Source: JBCBSZ01 sp039185015 (GTDB lineage Bacteria; Actinomycetota; Acidimicrobiia; Acidimicrobiales; Poriferisodalaceae). Taken from it: DNA of 64,000 bases. Where the stretch lies: the NCBI GenBank assembly GCA_039185015.1, contig JBCDAU010000030.1:1-64000 (forward strand). The letters run 5' to 3'. Position numbers and translations under genes: made by a program. Shown in pieces: positions 16,497 to 24,694 of the stretch; position 1 is the stretch's first letter; the number at the start of each line of letters is the position of its first letter. The notes beneath the pieces are model-generated. The model was not told the DNA's origin, ran no database searches, and was given only the letters and a program-made list of their open reading frames with translations.

Positions 16497-17597
16497 ATGA
16501 CCGACACGAACGATCCCGCCGAGATCCTGAAGCTGATCAAGATGCTGTCGCCGACGACGCTGCCGCGGTGGGAGTACATCGGGCGTGAGGATCTGACGCT
16601 CACCAACGTCCGGGAGGGAGGTGTCCGCGACGATGCGCCGATCACCTCCGACCTGCGGTACCCGCAGCCTGCCGAGTACCCGCTGGGGGCAGAGAACGCA
16701 CACGGCGAGGTCGAGCTGATCGACGGCGTCGAGTTCACCCACTGGTACGCCGACGCCGACGGCATCACGTGGCACTTCGTCACGACCGGCGACCCGGGCA
16801 ACGAGCCCTTCGTGCTCGTCCACGGCTTCCCGGAGAGCTGGTTCACGTTCCACAACCAGATGCGTGACCTGTCCGACCAGTTCTACTGCATCGCCGTCGA
16901 CACCTTGGGCAACGGTCAGAGCGACAAGCGCCTCGACCTCGACTACCGCTACTCGGCCATCGCGGCCTCGTTGGGCACGTTGCTCGACACGATCGGCATC
17001 GACCGGTTCAACCTCGGCGGTCACGACCGCGGATCGGTGATCTCCGATCATCTGCTCAACGTCGACGGCATGGAGGGGCGCGTGATGCGCTACGTCCGGA
17101 TGCAGCAGTCCGCCAACGAGCCCCACGGCGACCCCAAGCCGCCCCACGACATCTTCGCTCAGCCCTGGTTCCCCAAGCTCATGAAGTGGACCGGCTTCCC
17201 CCGGGTCGCATACGCCGCAGGTGGCTACCGAGTCGAAGGGATCACCAAGGAGGTGCTCGACCGGCTCGACCACGAGGTGAAGTTCCAGGGGGTCGCCGAA
17301 GCATCGCCGCGGCAGTTCGACACGACCGGCCTGCAGCAGGAGCTCGACGACCGGCACAACCTGCTGTTCGTCAAGATGACCATGCCCGTGCTGTTCCTGC
17401 AGGGGAGGAACGATCCCGGCCAGCACGTCGAGGAATACGAGAACACGCCGGACTTCGTCACCAACGGGCGGGTCCAGTTCGTCGACGGCAACCACTTCTT
17501 CCAGCTCGAGGCCATCGAGGAGACCGAGGCAGCTATGCGGGCCTTCCTCTCGGAACCGCTGCCGCCGCGTCGGCCTCACGGCTCCGTGGACCGTTGA
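16497..17597 (+). CDS. Alpha/beta hydrolase, epoxide hydrolase/dehalogenase-like
   Basis: A 366-residue protein starting MTDTNDPAEI after CTGGAG. A leader of about 80 residues precedes the hydrolase fold. VLVHGFPESWFTFHNQM carries the HG oxyanion motif and GGHDRGSVISDHL the nucleophile elbow with Asp as nucleophile, the pattern of epoxide hydrolases and haloalkane dehalogenases rather than serine esterases; the catalytic His is in GNHFFQLE. Its 3' end overlaps the opposing acyltransferase gene by 65 bp. It is divergent from the AraC regulator. Confidence 0.82.
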   Translation: MTDTNDPAEILKLIKMLSPTTLPRWEYIGREDLTLTNVREGGVRDDAPITSDLRYPQPAEYPLGAENAHGEVELIDGVEFTHWYADADGITWHFVTTGDPGNEPFVLVHGFPESWFTFHNQMRDLSDQFYCIAVDTLGNGQSDKRLDLDYRYSAIAASLGTLLDTIGIDRFNLGGHDRGSVISDHLLNVDGMEGRVMRYVRMQQSANEPHGDPKPPHDIFAQPWFPKLMKWTGFPRVAYAAGGYRVEGITKEVLDRLDHEVKFQGVAEASPRQFDTTGLQQELDDRHNLLFVKMTMPVLFLQGRNDPGQHVEEYENTPDFVTNGRVQFVDGNHFFQLEAIEETEAAMRAFLSEPLPPRRPHGSVDR

Positions 17598-18771
17598 GCA
17601 GGGTGCCGACGAAGGTGTACCGGACCCCGTAGCGGTACGACGCCGCCAGGACCGTGACGACCACGGCGCAGATGACGGCGAAGCCCAGCATCGGGGAGAG
17701 ACCGAGGCGGGCGACGACGCCCTGGGCCACGTAGATCAGCGGCAGGTGCATCAGGTACATCCAGTAGGCCGAGTCGGAGAGCCAGCGGACTCGGTGGCTC
17801 GTCGCCGACAGGCACCGGCGGAAGGCACCGAGCAGCCCGAAGCTGATGGTCCAGGCGAAGGCGGTCTGCACCAGCGCCGACGCCGACCAGTGATCGTCCA
17901 TCAGGGCCAGTCCCACGGGGAAGAGCACGAACGAACCAACGGCGAGCTGTGCCGGCCACCACCGCCCGACGGCATCGATGAGGGCGACGTCGCTTCCAGT
18001 ACGGCGGTCGAAGGCGAGTGCCCCGAACGCGAACAAGCACGCGTAGTAGGCGAGGACGGCGCCGTCCGGGACGAGTGCGTCAGAGGTGTCGGGTCCGAAG
18101 ATCGGTTCGATCATCCGATCGGCGGGAACCGCTGCCAGCGGCGGCAGGATCAACAGCACAGCGGTCACGAGCCGTGCCGAGACGGGGCGATCCCTCCCGC
18201 GGAGCTGCGCGAGACGGCCCACGGTCCATGCGACGGCTGCGTATCCGGCGATCAGCCAGACGAGGAACCACAGGAACCACAGGTGGGCGAAGCCGAATCC
18301 CCCGTCGTCGAGGGTCGCGTCGGTGACGCCCTCCCACTCATCGAGGTAGGTGCCCGAGGCGTCGGCCGCGTCGATGTCCGCTCCGCTGATCTCGTAGCCG
18401 ACGAGGATCCCGACCACGACCAGCGGGAGCACGATCACGACGCTCGCGAGCAGCGGCAGCCCGATCCGTCGGAGGCGATGGCTGCTGAGCTCGCGGAGCC
18501 CTTGGCGACGCCAGAGCTTGGTGGTGAAGTAGCCGCTGAGGATGAAGAACAGCGGCATGCGGAAGCCGTGCACGAACTCGAAGAACCCGAACAGGAGCCC
18601 GCCGCCGGTGTCGCCGGGGCGCCAGTAGGGCACGTCCGGGAGGGCGGCGTGGAGGGCGATCCCCAGGAGCATGGCGAAGCTCCTGAGCGCATCGAGGTCG
18701 TAGCGCCGAGGACTGGGGGGTGGTTGGGGTCTGTCGGCGAAGGTCGGCTGGGGGAGTGGTGGCGTCGTCAT
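17533..18771 (-). CDS. Membrane acyltransferase family 3 / OpgC-like protein
   Basis: A 412-residue integral membrane protein with about ten hydrophobic segments. RYDLDALRSFAMLLGIALHA at the start and FRMPLFFILSGYF are the conserved acyltransferase-3 motifs, with Arg in helix 1 and His nearby. Such proteins transfer acyl groups to surface sugars, lipids or antibiotics. It lies 12 bases downstream of the sterol-desaturase-type gene on the same strand, likely one transcript, and overlaps the end of the convergent hydrolase gene by 65 bp. Confidence 0.85.
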   Translation of the reverse strand: MTTPPLPQPTFADRPQPPPSPRRYDLDALRSFAMLLGIALHAALPDVPYWRPGDTGGGLLFGFFEFVHGFRMPLFFILSGYFTTKLWRRQGLRELSSHRLRRIGLPLLASVVIVLPLVVVGILVGYEISGADIDAADASGTYLDEWEGVTDATLDDGGFGFAHLWFLWFLVWLIAGYAAVAWTVGRLAQLRGRDRPVSARLVTAVLLILPPLAAVPADRMIEPIFGPDTSDALVPDGAVLAYYACLFAFGALAFDRRTGSDVALIDAVGRWWPAQLAVGSFVLFPVGLALMDDHWSASALVQTAFAWTISFGLLGAFRRCLSATSHRVRWLSDSAYWMYLMHLPLIYVAQGVVARLGLSPMLGFAVICAVVVTVLAASYRYGVRYTFVGTLLNGPRSREADAAAAVPRGRPA

Positions 18772-18783
18772 CGGATGCGTCCG

Positions 18784-19644
18784 CTACGCGGTCTGGCTCG
18801 GTGCGGCATCGTCGGGCAGCTGCCATCCCGGGGGGTTCCACAGCCGCGCCCAACGAGTCGACCAGTCGGCGTCGGCTCGGAGGTCCCGGATCAGCCGTCG
18901 GAGCTCGAAGAACTGGATGTCGATGGGGTTCGAGGACTCGATCTGGGTCGTGAGGCCGTAGATCGGCGTGTCGAGCTCGGGCTGGAAGGTGCCGAACAGC
19001 CGGTCCCAGATGATGAGGATGCCGCCGTAGTTGACGTCGAGGTACGGCTCCTCGGCGCCGTGGTGGGCTCGATGGTGAGACGGCGTGTTGAAGATCGCCT
19101 CGAACCAGCGGGGCATCTTGTCGATGACCTCGGTGTGGATCCACGTCTGGTACCCGAGGACGAGGGCGGTGCTGGCCAGTGCGAGTCCCGAGGAGAAGCC
19201 GACGACGATCATCGGCAGCGTGAAGACGATGGTCAGGAGGGCATCGAAGATGCCGAGGCGGAGGCTCGTCGTCTGGTCGAATCGCTCCGAGCTGTGGTGG
19301 ACGGAGTGATACAGGTCCCAGAGCAGGCGCTTCTCGTGGGCCAGCTTGTGCTGCCACCAGTAGATGAAGTCGGCGACGACGATCGCGATCGGAACCGACC
19401 ACCACGCGGTCGGGATCGACCAGGGCACCGCGCCCTCGACGACGTCGAAGACTCGTGTCCAGACGATCACGCCGACCAGCCCGGCGGCGAGGTAGAGCAG
19501 GTAGGTGGTGCCGTTGGCGAGCATCTCCTTGAGGCGGGGCCACCGGAGCCGCTGCTGGCGCCGCAGCACGACGAGCTCGATGAGCAGCAGGGGGATGAGG
19601 ATCGACTCGAGGAGCGATGCGGTGATCTCGAGATTGTCAAGCAT
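18784..19644 (-). CDS. Sterol desaturase / fatty acid hydroxylase family protein
   Basis: A 286-residue membrane di-iron enzyme. Four hydrophobic segments carry the histidine boxes WWQHKLAHE, LYHSVHHSSE and SHHRAHHG that bind the two irons. Family members hydroxylate or desaturate sterols, fatty acids or carotenoids using O2. The ATG at 19644 lies 7 bases after a perfect TATAAT in an AT-rich patch unusual for this window, which supports this start and a leaderless transcript. It is followed by the membrane acyltransferase gene. Confidence 0.88.
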   Translation of the reverse strand: MLDNLEITASLLESILIPLLLIELVVLRRQQRLRWPRLKEMLANGTTYLLYLAAGLVGVIVWTRVFDVVEGAVPWSIPTAWWSVPIAIVVADFIYWWQHKLAHEKRLLWDLYHSVHHSSERFDQTTSLRLGIFDALLTIVFTLPMIVVGFSSGLALASTALVLGYQTWIHTEVIDKMPRWFEAIFNTPSHHRAHHGAEEPYLDVNYGGILIIWDRLFGTFQPELDTPIYGLTTQIESSNPIDIQFFELRRLIRDLRADADWSTRWARLWNPPGWQLPDDAAPSQTA

Positions 19645-19651
19645 GACGTCG

Positions 19652-19657
19652 ATTATA
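19652..19657 (-). promoter_or_regulatory. -10 element TATAAT of a leaderless promoter
   Basis: A consensus TATAAT, 7 bases before the ATG at 19644, in a local AT-rich patch (about 19640-19685). Confidence 0.65.
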
Positions 19658-19776
19658 AAAGTGACTCCGATATTCCGCATCGTTCTCAAGTAGGAGGTCA
19701 CTGCCGTGTGCGGGTGAGTGCTCTGCTGGCCCACCCGACGGCGAAGCGGCCCCGCAGCGTCGCCGAGGCGGTTTGC

Positions 19777-19782
19777 TAGCTT
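19777..19782 (+). promoter_or_regulatory. -10 element TAGCTT of a leaderless promoter
   Basis: TAGCTT is followed by 6 bases and the GTG start of nitrile hydratase alpha at 19789. Confidence 0.5.
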
Positions 19783-19788
19783 CGCCGC

Positions 19789-20412
19789 GTGGCGCACGAG
19801 CACGGGCATGATCAGCCGCACACGCTGCTGCCGTCGGAGCCGGCGTTGCGGGTTCGAGCGATCGAGTCGCTGCTCGTCGAGAAGGGTCTCGTGGACCGGG
19901 AGGCGATCGACGAGATCGTCCAGCTGTTCTCCGACGAGATCGGGCCCCGCAACGGCGCCCGCGTCGTGGCCCGGGCGTGGGTCGACCCGGACTACCGCCA
20001 ACGACTGTTGGCCGATGCCACCTCGGCCATCGCCGAGCTGGGCTTCTCCGGCATCCAGGGCGAGCACATGGTCGCCGTCGAGAACGCCGACGCGCTCCAC
20101 CACGTGCTCGTCTGCACGTTGTGCTCGTGCTACCCGTGGCCGGTGCTGGGGGTGCCCCCGGCGTGGTACAAGTCGTCCGAGTACCGGGCACGCGTCGTGC
20201 GCGACCCGCGCGGGGTCTTGGGGGAGTTCGGGCTGGTGCTCGACGACGACGTCGAGATCGTCGTCTGGGATTCCACCGCGGAGATCCGGTACCTGGTCAT
20301 CCCGAAGCGGCCCGAGGGCACCGATGGGATGTCCGAGGACGAGCTCGCCGCGCTCGTCGACCGTGACTCGATGATCGGGACCGCCGTCGTCGTCGGTCCC
20401 GGAGGAGCGTGA
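19789..20412 (+). CDS. nthA: Nitrile hydratase subunit alpha (cobalt type)
   Basis: A 207-residue subunit. The metal-binding motif [14 protein letters not shown] has Cys109, Cys112, Ser113 and Cys114; Thr at position 110 and Tyr after the motif are typical of the Co(III) rather than Fe(III) enzymes, in which the outer cysteines become oxidised. With the beta subunit it hydrates nitriles to amides in the cytoplasm. The GTG start is placed by a -10 hexamer 6 bases upstream. Its TGA shares one base with the ATG of the beta gene (TGATG). No amidase gene is seen nearby. Confidence 0.95.
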   Translation: MAHEHGHDQPHTLLPSEPALRVRAIESLLVEKGLVDREAIDEIVQLFSDEIGPRNGARVVARAWVDPDYRQRLLADATSAIAELGFSGIQGEHMVAVENADALHHVLVCTLCSCYPWPVLGVPPAWYKSSEYRARVVRDPRGVLGEFGLVLDDDVEIVVWDSTAEIRYLVIPKRPEGTDGMSEDELAALVDRDSMIGTAVVVGPGGA

Positions 20413-21071
20413 TGGACGGCGTCCACGATCTCGGCGGCGTGGAGGGTTTCGGTCCGCTGCGAATCGACGCCGACGAGGCCCCGTTCCCCCACGAGTGGGA
20501 GGGCCGGGTGATGGCCATGCGGCTCCTCATGGGCTTCTGGGGGGCATGGAACACCGACCGCGGTCGGCACTCGATCGAGCGACTGCCGCCGGTCGACTAC
20601 CTCTCGATGACCTACTACGAGAAGTGGCTCGCTTCGCTCGTGAACCTCAGTGTCGAGACAGGGTTCGTCACGGGCGACGAGGTCGCGACGGGCACGGCCG
20701 ACCCTGGTGTCGATCCGGTCGAGGGCGCTCCCGACGCAGCGGTCGTGCGCAAGGTGTTCCCCCGAGGCGGTCCCAGTCTGCGGGCGGTCGACGATCCACC
20801 TCGGTTCCGCGTGGGCGACGCCGTTCGGACCCGCGAGCACATGCACTCGGGTCACACCCGCTTGCCTGGCTATGCACGTGGCAGGGTCGGAGAGATCACC
20901 TCCGATCACGGTGCGCACGTCCTGCCCGACAGCAACGCCGCCGGCGAGGGTGAGCAACCCGAGCACCTCTACACCGTGCGGTTCCGGGCGCGCGAGCTCT
21001 GGGGCGATGGCGGCGGCGACCACGCCGTCCACCTCGATCTGTGGGAGAGCTACCTTGCGCCCGCCGGCTGA
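20412..21071 (+). CDS. nthB: Nitrile hydratase subunit beta
   Basis: A 219-residue subunit: [15 protein letters not shown] at the start and the C-terminal SH3-like barrel with FRVGDAVRTREHMHSGHTRLPGYARGRVG and YTVRFRARELWG are characteristic. It pairs with alpha and contributes the substrate pocket and arginines that contact the metal-site cysteines. The start ATG overlaps the alpha stop, as in many nitrile hydratase operons. Confidence 0.95.
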   Translation: MDGVHDLGGVEGFGPLRIDADEAPFPHEWEGRVMAMRLLMGFWGAWNTDRGRHSIERLPPVDYLSMTYYEKWLASLVNLSVETGFVTGDEVATGTADPGVDPVEGAPDAAVVRKVFPRGGPSLRAVDDPPRFRVGDAVRTREHMHSGHTRLPGYARGRVGEITSDHGAHVLPDSNAAGEGEQPEHLYTVRFRARELWGDGGGDHAVHLDLWESYLAPAG

Positions 21072-21387
21072 GCCGGAGCAGCCCTTCGCCGAACCCTGGC
21101 ACGCAGAGCTGTTCGCGACGACCCACGCGTTGGCGCGGGCGGGCGCCTTCGCCTGGAGCGAGTGGTCCGACGCCTTCGCGGCAGCGGTGGCCGCCGACCA
21201 CGCCGCCGGCGGCGCGACGGACGGCTCCGGCTACTACGAGATCTGGCTCGGCGCGCTCGAGGGCTTCCTCGTCGAGCGAGGCATGGCGGATGACGGCGCG
21301 CTTGCCGAGCTCCGCCAGGCCTGGACCGACGCCTATCTGTCGACGCCCCACGGCGCTCCCGTCGAGCTCGACCGCGGCCGGCCCTGA
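21055..21387 (+). CDS. Nitrile hydratase accessory protein (P14K/NhlE-like)
   Basis: A 110-residue protein homologous to the N-terminal half of the beta subunit: PFAEPWHAELFATTHAL, WSEWSDAFAAAV and YYEIWLGALEGFLVERG are typical of the cobalt-insertion (self-subunit swapping) chaperone. The only workable start is a TTG at 21055, which overlaps the end of the beta gene by 17 bp and is preceded by GGGAGAG at good spacing. It delivers cobalt to alpha by exchange of alpha subunits in known systems. Confidence 0.85.
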   Translation: MRPPAEPEQPFAEPWHAELFATTHALARAGAFAWSEWSDAFAAAVAADHAAGGATDGSGYYEIWLGALEGFLVERGMADDGALAELRQAWTDAYLSTPHGAPVELDRGRP

Positions 21388-21421
21388 ACGGCGCCGGCGC
21401 GGGCGACGACGCGCATCGGGT

Positions 21422-22078
21422 TCAGCGTTTGCGGTGCTCGGGACTCCAGGGAAGGTCGCCACGACCGAGCGACGCCAGCAGGCCCCGGACGTGCGATCGA
21501 AGAGCCCAGTCGAAGTGAGCGTCGGGCTCGAGGTCGGCCATGCGGTCGAGGAAGGCTGATTCTGCGATCGTCATCGCCGGAAGCGGCCGTACGGTCGCTG
21601 AGCGGGATGCCTCCGCGATCAGCGCGGCCGAGGTCACGAAGAAGACGACGTCGCTCCCGAGCAGGATCGACACGTCGGGATCGGCCCCTTCTGCGGTGAG
21701 GGCCGTGCTCCCCTCTTGGGCCTTCTGTCGGATGGATGGACGGTCCGGGTCTCGGAGCATCGCGGAGGCGAGCCCGGGGTTCGCCAGGGTGAGCTGACGG
21801 GCGGCTCGGCCGAGCTCGAGGAGCGCCTCCTCGATCCCCTGGCCCCGGGGCTGTGGAAGCTCCAGCTGTCCCACGAGCTGGTCGACCACCCGTCCGATGA
21901 GGTCGTCGCGATCATCGACGTGGTTGTAGAGCGCCGAGACGCCGGTGCCGAGCCGAGCGGCGACGTCGCGGAGGTTGAGGTCCAGGAGTCCGGCGTCGAT
22001 GGCGGCGGACACGATCTGGTCGGCCGAGAGGCCTGCGGGCCGTCCTCGTCCGCGCTTCGGCGCGCCACGCTCCGCCAT
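21422..22078 (-). CDS. TetR family transcriptional regulator
   Basis: A 218-residue regulator with the N-terminal helix-turn-helix AGLSADQIVSAAIDAG and LRDVAARLGTGVSALYNHVDDRDDL; the C-terminal ligand domain is variable. It is transcribed divergently from a FecB-like lipoprotein gene across a 110-bp gap that contains a perfect GCAGTGG-T-CCACTGC inverted repeat, its likely operator. It is convergent with the nitrile hydratase accessory gene. Confidence 0.9.
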   Translation of the reverse strand: MAERGAPKRGRGRPAGLSADQIVSAAIDAGLLDLNLRDVAARLGTGVSALYNHVDDRDDLIGRVVDQLVGQLELPQPRGQGIEEALLELGRAARQLTLANPGLASAMLRDPDRPSIRQKAQEGSTALTAEGADPDVSILLGSDVVFFVTSAALIAEASRSATVRPLPAMTIAESAFLDRMADLEPDAHFDWALRSHVRGLLASLGRGDLPWSPEHRKR

Positions 22079-22111
22079 CGCCCGACCCTAGTGCCGGCCG
22101 ACGTCGTCTTC

Positions 22112-22126
22112 GCAGTGGTCCACTGC
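22112..22126. promoter_or_regulatory. Inverted repeat GCAGTGG-T-CCACTGC, likely TetR operator
   Basis: A perfect 7-bp inverted repeat with a one-base spacer, 34 bp from the start of the TetR gene. Size and place suit a TetR dimer site. Confidence 0.55.
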
Positions 22127-22155
22127 AATTCACGAACACAGTTCATTTTGTGTGG

Positions 22156-22168
22156 TAGGAACTCCTAA
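22156..22168. promoter_or_regulatory. TAGGA-AC-TCCTA inverted repeat, possible iron box
   Basis: The repeat lies 21 bp before the ATG of the FecB-like gene. Read on the minus strand it begins TTAGGAGTTCCTA and shares its TTAGG half with DtxR/IdeR boxes and with the elements at 52664 and 60222. Confidence 0.35.
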
Positions 22169-22188
22169 CGCCGATGCCGGAGGTACTG

Positions 22189-23292
22189 ATGAAGCGACTC
22201 GTGGCCGTGATCCTCGCCCTGGGTGTGTTCGCGAGCGCGTGTGGCGACGACACCGATGACGGTGAGCCGAGCTCGACCTCGGCGGCCGCCGAGGTCCAGG
22301 CCAGTGGTAGCTCGTCGGCCTCGGAGTCGACCGCCGACCCCGAACCCGAGGACGCGCCGGCCGCAGGCGAACCAGGAGGTGGCGAGGAGGCCGCCGTCGA
22401 CGGCGAAGCGGCCACGTTCGAGGTCGAGACGTTCCTCGGACGCCAGGAGGTGTCGGTGGCGACCGACGGCATCCTGGCCCTCGACGAGACGACCGGTCTG
22501 GTGTTGTTGGCCCTGGGCGTGGCACCGCAGTCGGTGACCGTTCGCTTCAACGACACCATCAGCCTCGGGATCATGGCCGACGCCGGTGTGGCGGCACTCG
22601 AGTTCGACAACCTCGAGCAGGTGGCCGCCGACGCACCGCAGGTCATGATCGGGATCGACGCCGGTGACGACGCAGGGGAGAACGCAGCGCTCTACGCCGA
22701 GATCGCCCCGTTCCTGACGCCTGTCGATCCCGCCGACACGCCGTGGCAGGAGCAGATCCGGTTCATCGCCCTGATCACCGGGACCGAGGCGCGGGGAGAG
22801 CAGCTGATCGGGCGGATCGAGGGCCGGCTCGCCGCTGTCCGGGAGCAACTGGCCACGAGCGAGTTGGCCGGCGCCTCCGTGTCGCTCCTGAGCGATCTCG
22901 GTGACGCGGGGGTCGTGTCGATCACCGAGCCGTTCATCGCGCCCGAGTTCCTCGCTCAGATCGGTCTGACCCGGCCTGCCGCCCAGCAGACCCCTGCCGA
23001 CGGAGGTGTCCTCTTCGTCTCCGAGGAGTTGGTGCCGGATCAGGTGGCCGACGTGCTGATCGCGGTGCGGAGCCCGTTCGCTCCACCAGGTGAGCCGGCG
23101 GCCATCCTCGACAACCCACTGCTGCCGGAGTACGACCTCGTCGCCGAGGTCGAGGGCATCGCGTGGGCGACACCCGGCCTGTTCTCGCTGTGGTGGGTCA
23201 TCGCCGACCTCGAGGCGATCTTCGTCGGTGTCGGCGACGTCACCGGGGTCGGGGACGTCGATGCCCTCTGGTCAGAGCTGATCGCGCCGTAG
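22189..23292 (+). CDS. FecB/BtuF-like substrate-binding lipoprotein
   Basis: A 367-residue exported lipoprotein: signal peptide with lipobox FASAC (Cys18), then an acidic Ser/Glu/Pro-rich linker to about residue 75, then a periplasmic-binding-protein type III fold (LALDETTGLVLLALGVAPQSV, a break helix, and EYDLVAEVEGIAW). The ATG at 22189 follows GGAGGT. The family binds ferric siderophores, haem or cobalamin for ABC import, but no permease gene follows; the next gene is an MFS transporter. The presence of a TTAGG-type repeat upstream suggests iron control (inference). Confidence 0.75.
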   Translation: MKRLVAVILALGVFASACGDDTDDGEPSSTSAAAEVQASGSSSASESTADPEPEDAPAAGEPGGGEEAAVDGEAATFEVETFLGRQEVSVATDGILALDETTGLVLLALGVAPQSVTVRFNDTISLGIMADAGVAALEFDNLEQVAADAPQVMIGIDAGDDAGENAALYAEIAPFLTPVDPADTPWQEQIRFIALITGTEARGEQLIGRIEGRLAAVREQLATSELAGASVSLLSDLGDAGVVSITEPFIAPEFLAQIGLTRPAAQQTPADGGVLFVSEELVPDQVADVLIAVRSPFAPPGEPAAILDNPLLPEYDLVAEVEGIAWATPGLFSLWWVIADLEAIFVGVGDVTGVGDVDALWSELIAP

Positions 23293-23326
23293 GTCCAGGC
23301 GATCGGCATGGGCGGGCGCGTGCGGA

Positions 23327-23344
23327 AGCCCGTGCTCCCGGGCT
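23327..23344 (+). terminator. Weak hairpin after the FecB-like gene
   Basis: AGCCCG and CGGGCT flank a six-base loop, 35 bp after the stop. There is no T-run, so termination is only possible. Confidence 0.3.
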
Positions 23345-23410
23345 CATGGTGTGGACTACCGTCGATCAGGCGGGAGCACTCGTTCCGCCGAGCCCAAGGG
23401 GTGTACGTGA

Positions 23411-24601
23411 CATTCGCTGTCTAGCGGATCGAGCAGGCGGGGGCGCAGCGACCTCCGCGCGCTGATCTGGACCCTGGGCGTCGGCCGCTTCGCCGGGACG
23501 TCACTCGGCAGGATGTTGGCGCCGCTGCTGGGCGTCATCGCCGTCGGCCTCGACGCTGACCTCGTTGCCGTCGGCGTGGCCGTCGCGCTCTTCGAGGCCG
23601 CCGGGCTCGTCTCGCCGCTCTCGGGATGGCTGATCGACCGCATCGGGCCGCCGCGCGTCGCACTGGTGGGACTCGCGCTCTTCGCCTCGGCGAGCTTCGG
23701 CGCCGCAGGCTCGCCGAACGTCGTGGTCTTGGCGATCGCGCTCGCCGGCGCAGGCGTGTCGTCGAACCTCGTCGAGTCGGCGGCGACGGTCTGGGTCTCT
23801 GCCCGCTCGTCGTTCGCCGAGCGGGCCACGTGGCTGGGCCGGCTCGACCTCGCGTGGCCGGCCGGTCTCCTCATCGGCCTGCCGATCGCGGGAGGGCTGT
23901 CGCTGATCTCGTGGCGGTTGGCGTTCGTCGCGGTGAGCGCGGTCGCGCTCGGGTCCTGTCTGCGGCTCGCCGCGTTCTCGGAGCACACCGCCTCGCCCGT
24001 CGAGCGAGCGACGACCGGATGGACGTGGGCATCGGTCAGGAGCGGCCGGTCGACCATCATCGCCTTCGCGTCGATCGCCGCAGCCATCCAGCTCGTCATC
24101 GTGTCGTTCGGCGTGTGGCTCGGCGACGTCCACGGGTTGTCGACAGCGGCGATCGGGGCCGTCGGCTTCGGCCTCGGCGTCGCCGACCTCACCGCCAGCG
24201 TGCTCAACATCCGGATCACCGATCGCATCGGCAAGTCATCGGCTGCGACGATCGGCGCGACGGTCATGGTCGCGGCGGTGGTCGCGCTGGCTGCGTCCAA
24301 CTCCCTCCTGATCGTCGGGGCGCTCGCGCTCGCGTTGGCGATCGCTGCTCATGAGTTCGCGCTGCTCGCCACCAAGCCGCTACTGGCCGAGATCGACCCG
24401 GAGCACCCCGGTCTCGGGATCGGCCTCGGTTTCGGTGCCGCGGCGGGAGGTCGAGGCGCAGCCGCGATCGGTGGAACCTGGCTCTACACGGTCGGAGGCA
24501 TGACCCACGTGGCGCTGGGCGCAGCGGCCATCGGCCTCCTCGCGGCTGTCGTCTACGCCACGTCGGTCAGGGATCCCGAGACCCGAGGAGCGCGTCCGTG
24601 A
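23411..24601 (+). CDS. MFS transporter, 5' end unresolved
   Basis: A membrane protein of 362 residues from the first ATG (23513), with about eleven or twelve hydrophobic segments; SPLSGWLIDRIGPPRVALVGL is the MFS loop 2-3 motif. Codons before that ATG, back to a TGA at 23408, also encode a convincing MFS first helix (LRALIWTLGVGRFAGTSLGR), but contain no ATG, GTG or TTG in frame. An AAGGGG ribosome site with GTG at 23401/23407 lies upstream in another frame that stops after a few codons. The gene therefore has a +1 frameshift, a sequence error or a CTG start. The substrate is unknown. Confidence 0.75.
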   Translation, partial: HSLSSGSSRRGRSDLRALIWTLGVGRFAGTSLGRMLAPLLGVIAVGLDADLVAVGVAVALFEAAGLVSPLSGWLIDRIGPPRVALVGLALFASASFGAAGSPNVVVLAIALAGAGVSSNLVESAATVWVSARSSFAERATWLGRLDLAWPAGLLIGLPIAGGLSLISWRLAFVAVSAVALGSCLRLAAFSEHTASPVERATTGWTWASVRSGRSTIIAFASIAAAIQLVIVSFGVWLGDVHGLSTAAIGAVGFGLGVADLTASVLNIRITDRIGKSSAATIGATVMVAAVVALAASNSLLIVGALALALAIAAHEFALLATKPLLAEIDPEHPGLGIGLGFGAAAGGRGAAAIGGTWLYTVGGMTHVALGAAAIGLLAAVVYATSVRDPETRGARP

Positions 24602-24694
24602 AGACCGATCTCCTGCTGAGCCCATCAGGTTCCGGCGCAGGGACCCTGTTCTCGAGTGGGCGGGAGGCGAACCGGGCGGCCATCGGAGCACCGG

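Noticed and set aside
17746..19779. A 677-codon open frame on the plus strand
   Set aside because: It lies opposite the membrane acyltransferase and sterol-desaturase genes; its translation is low-complexity, rich in Glu, Arg, Gly and Pro, as expected for an antisense frame in GC-rich DNA.
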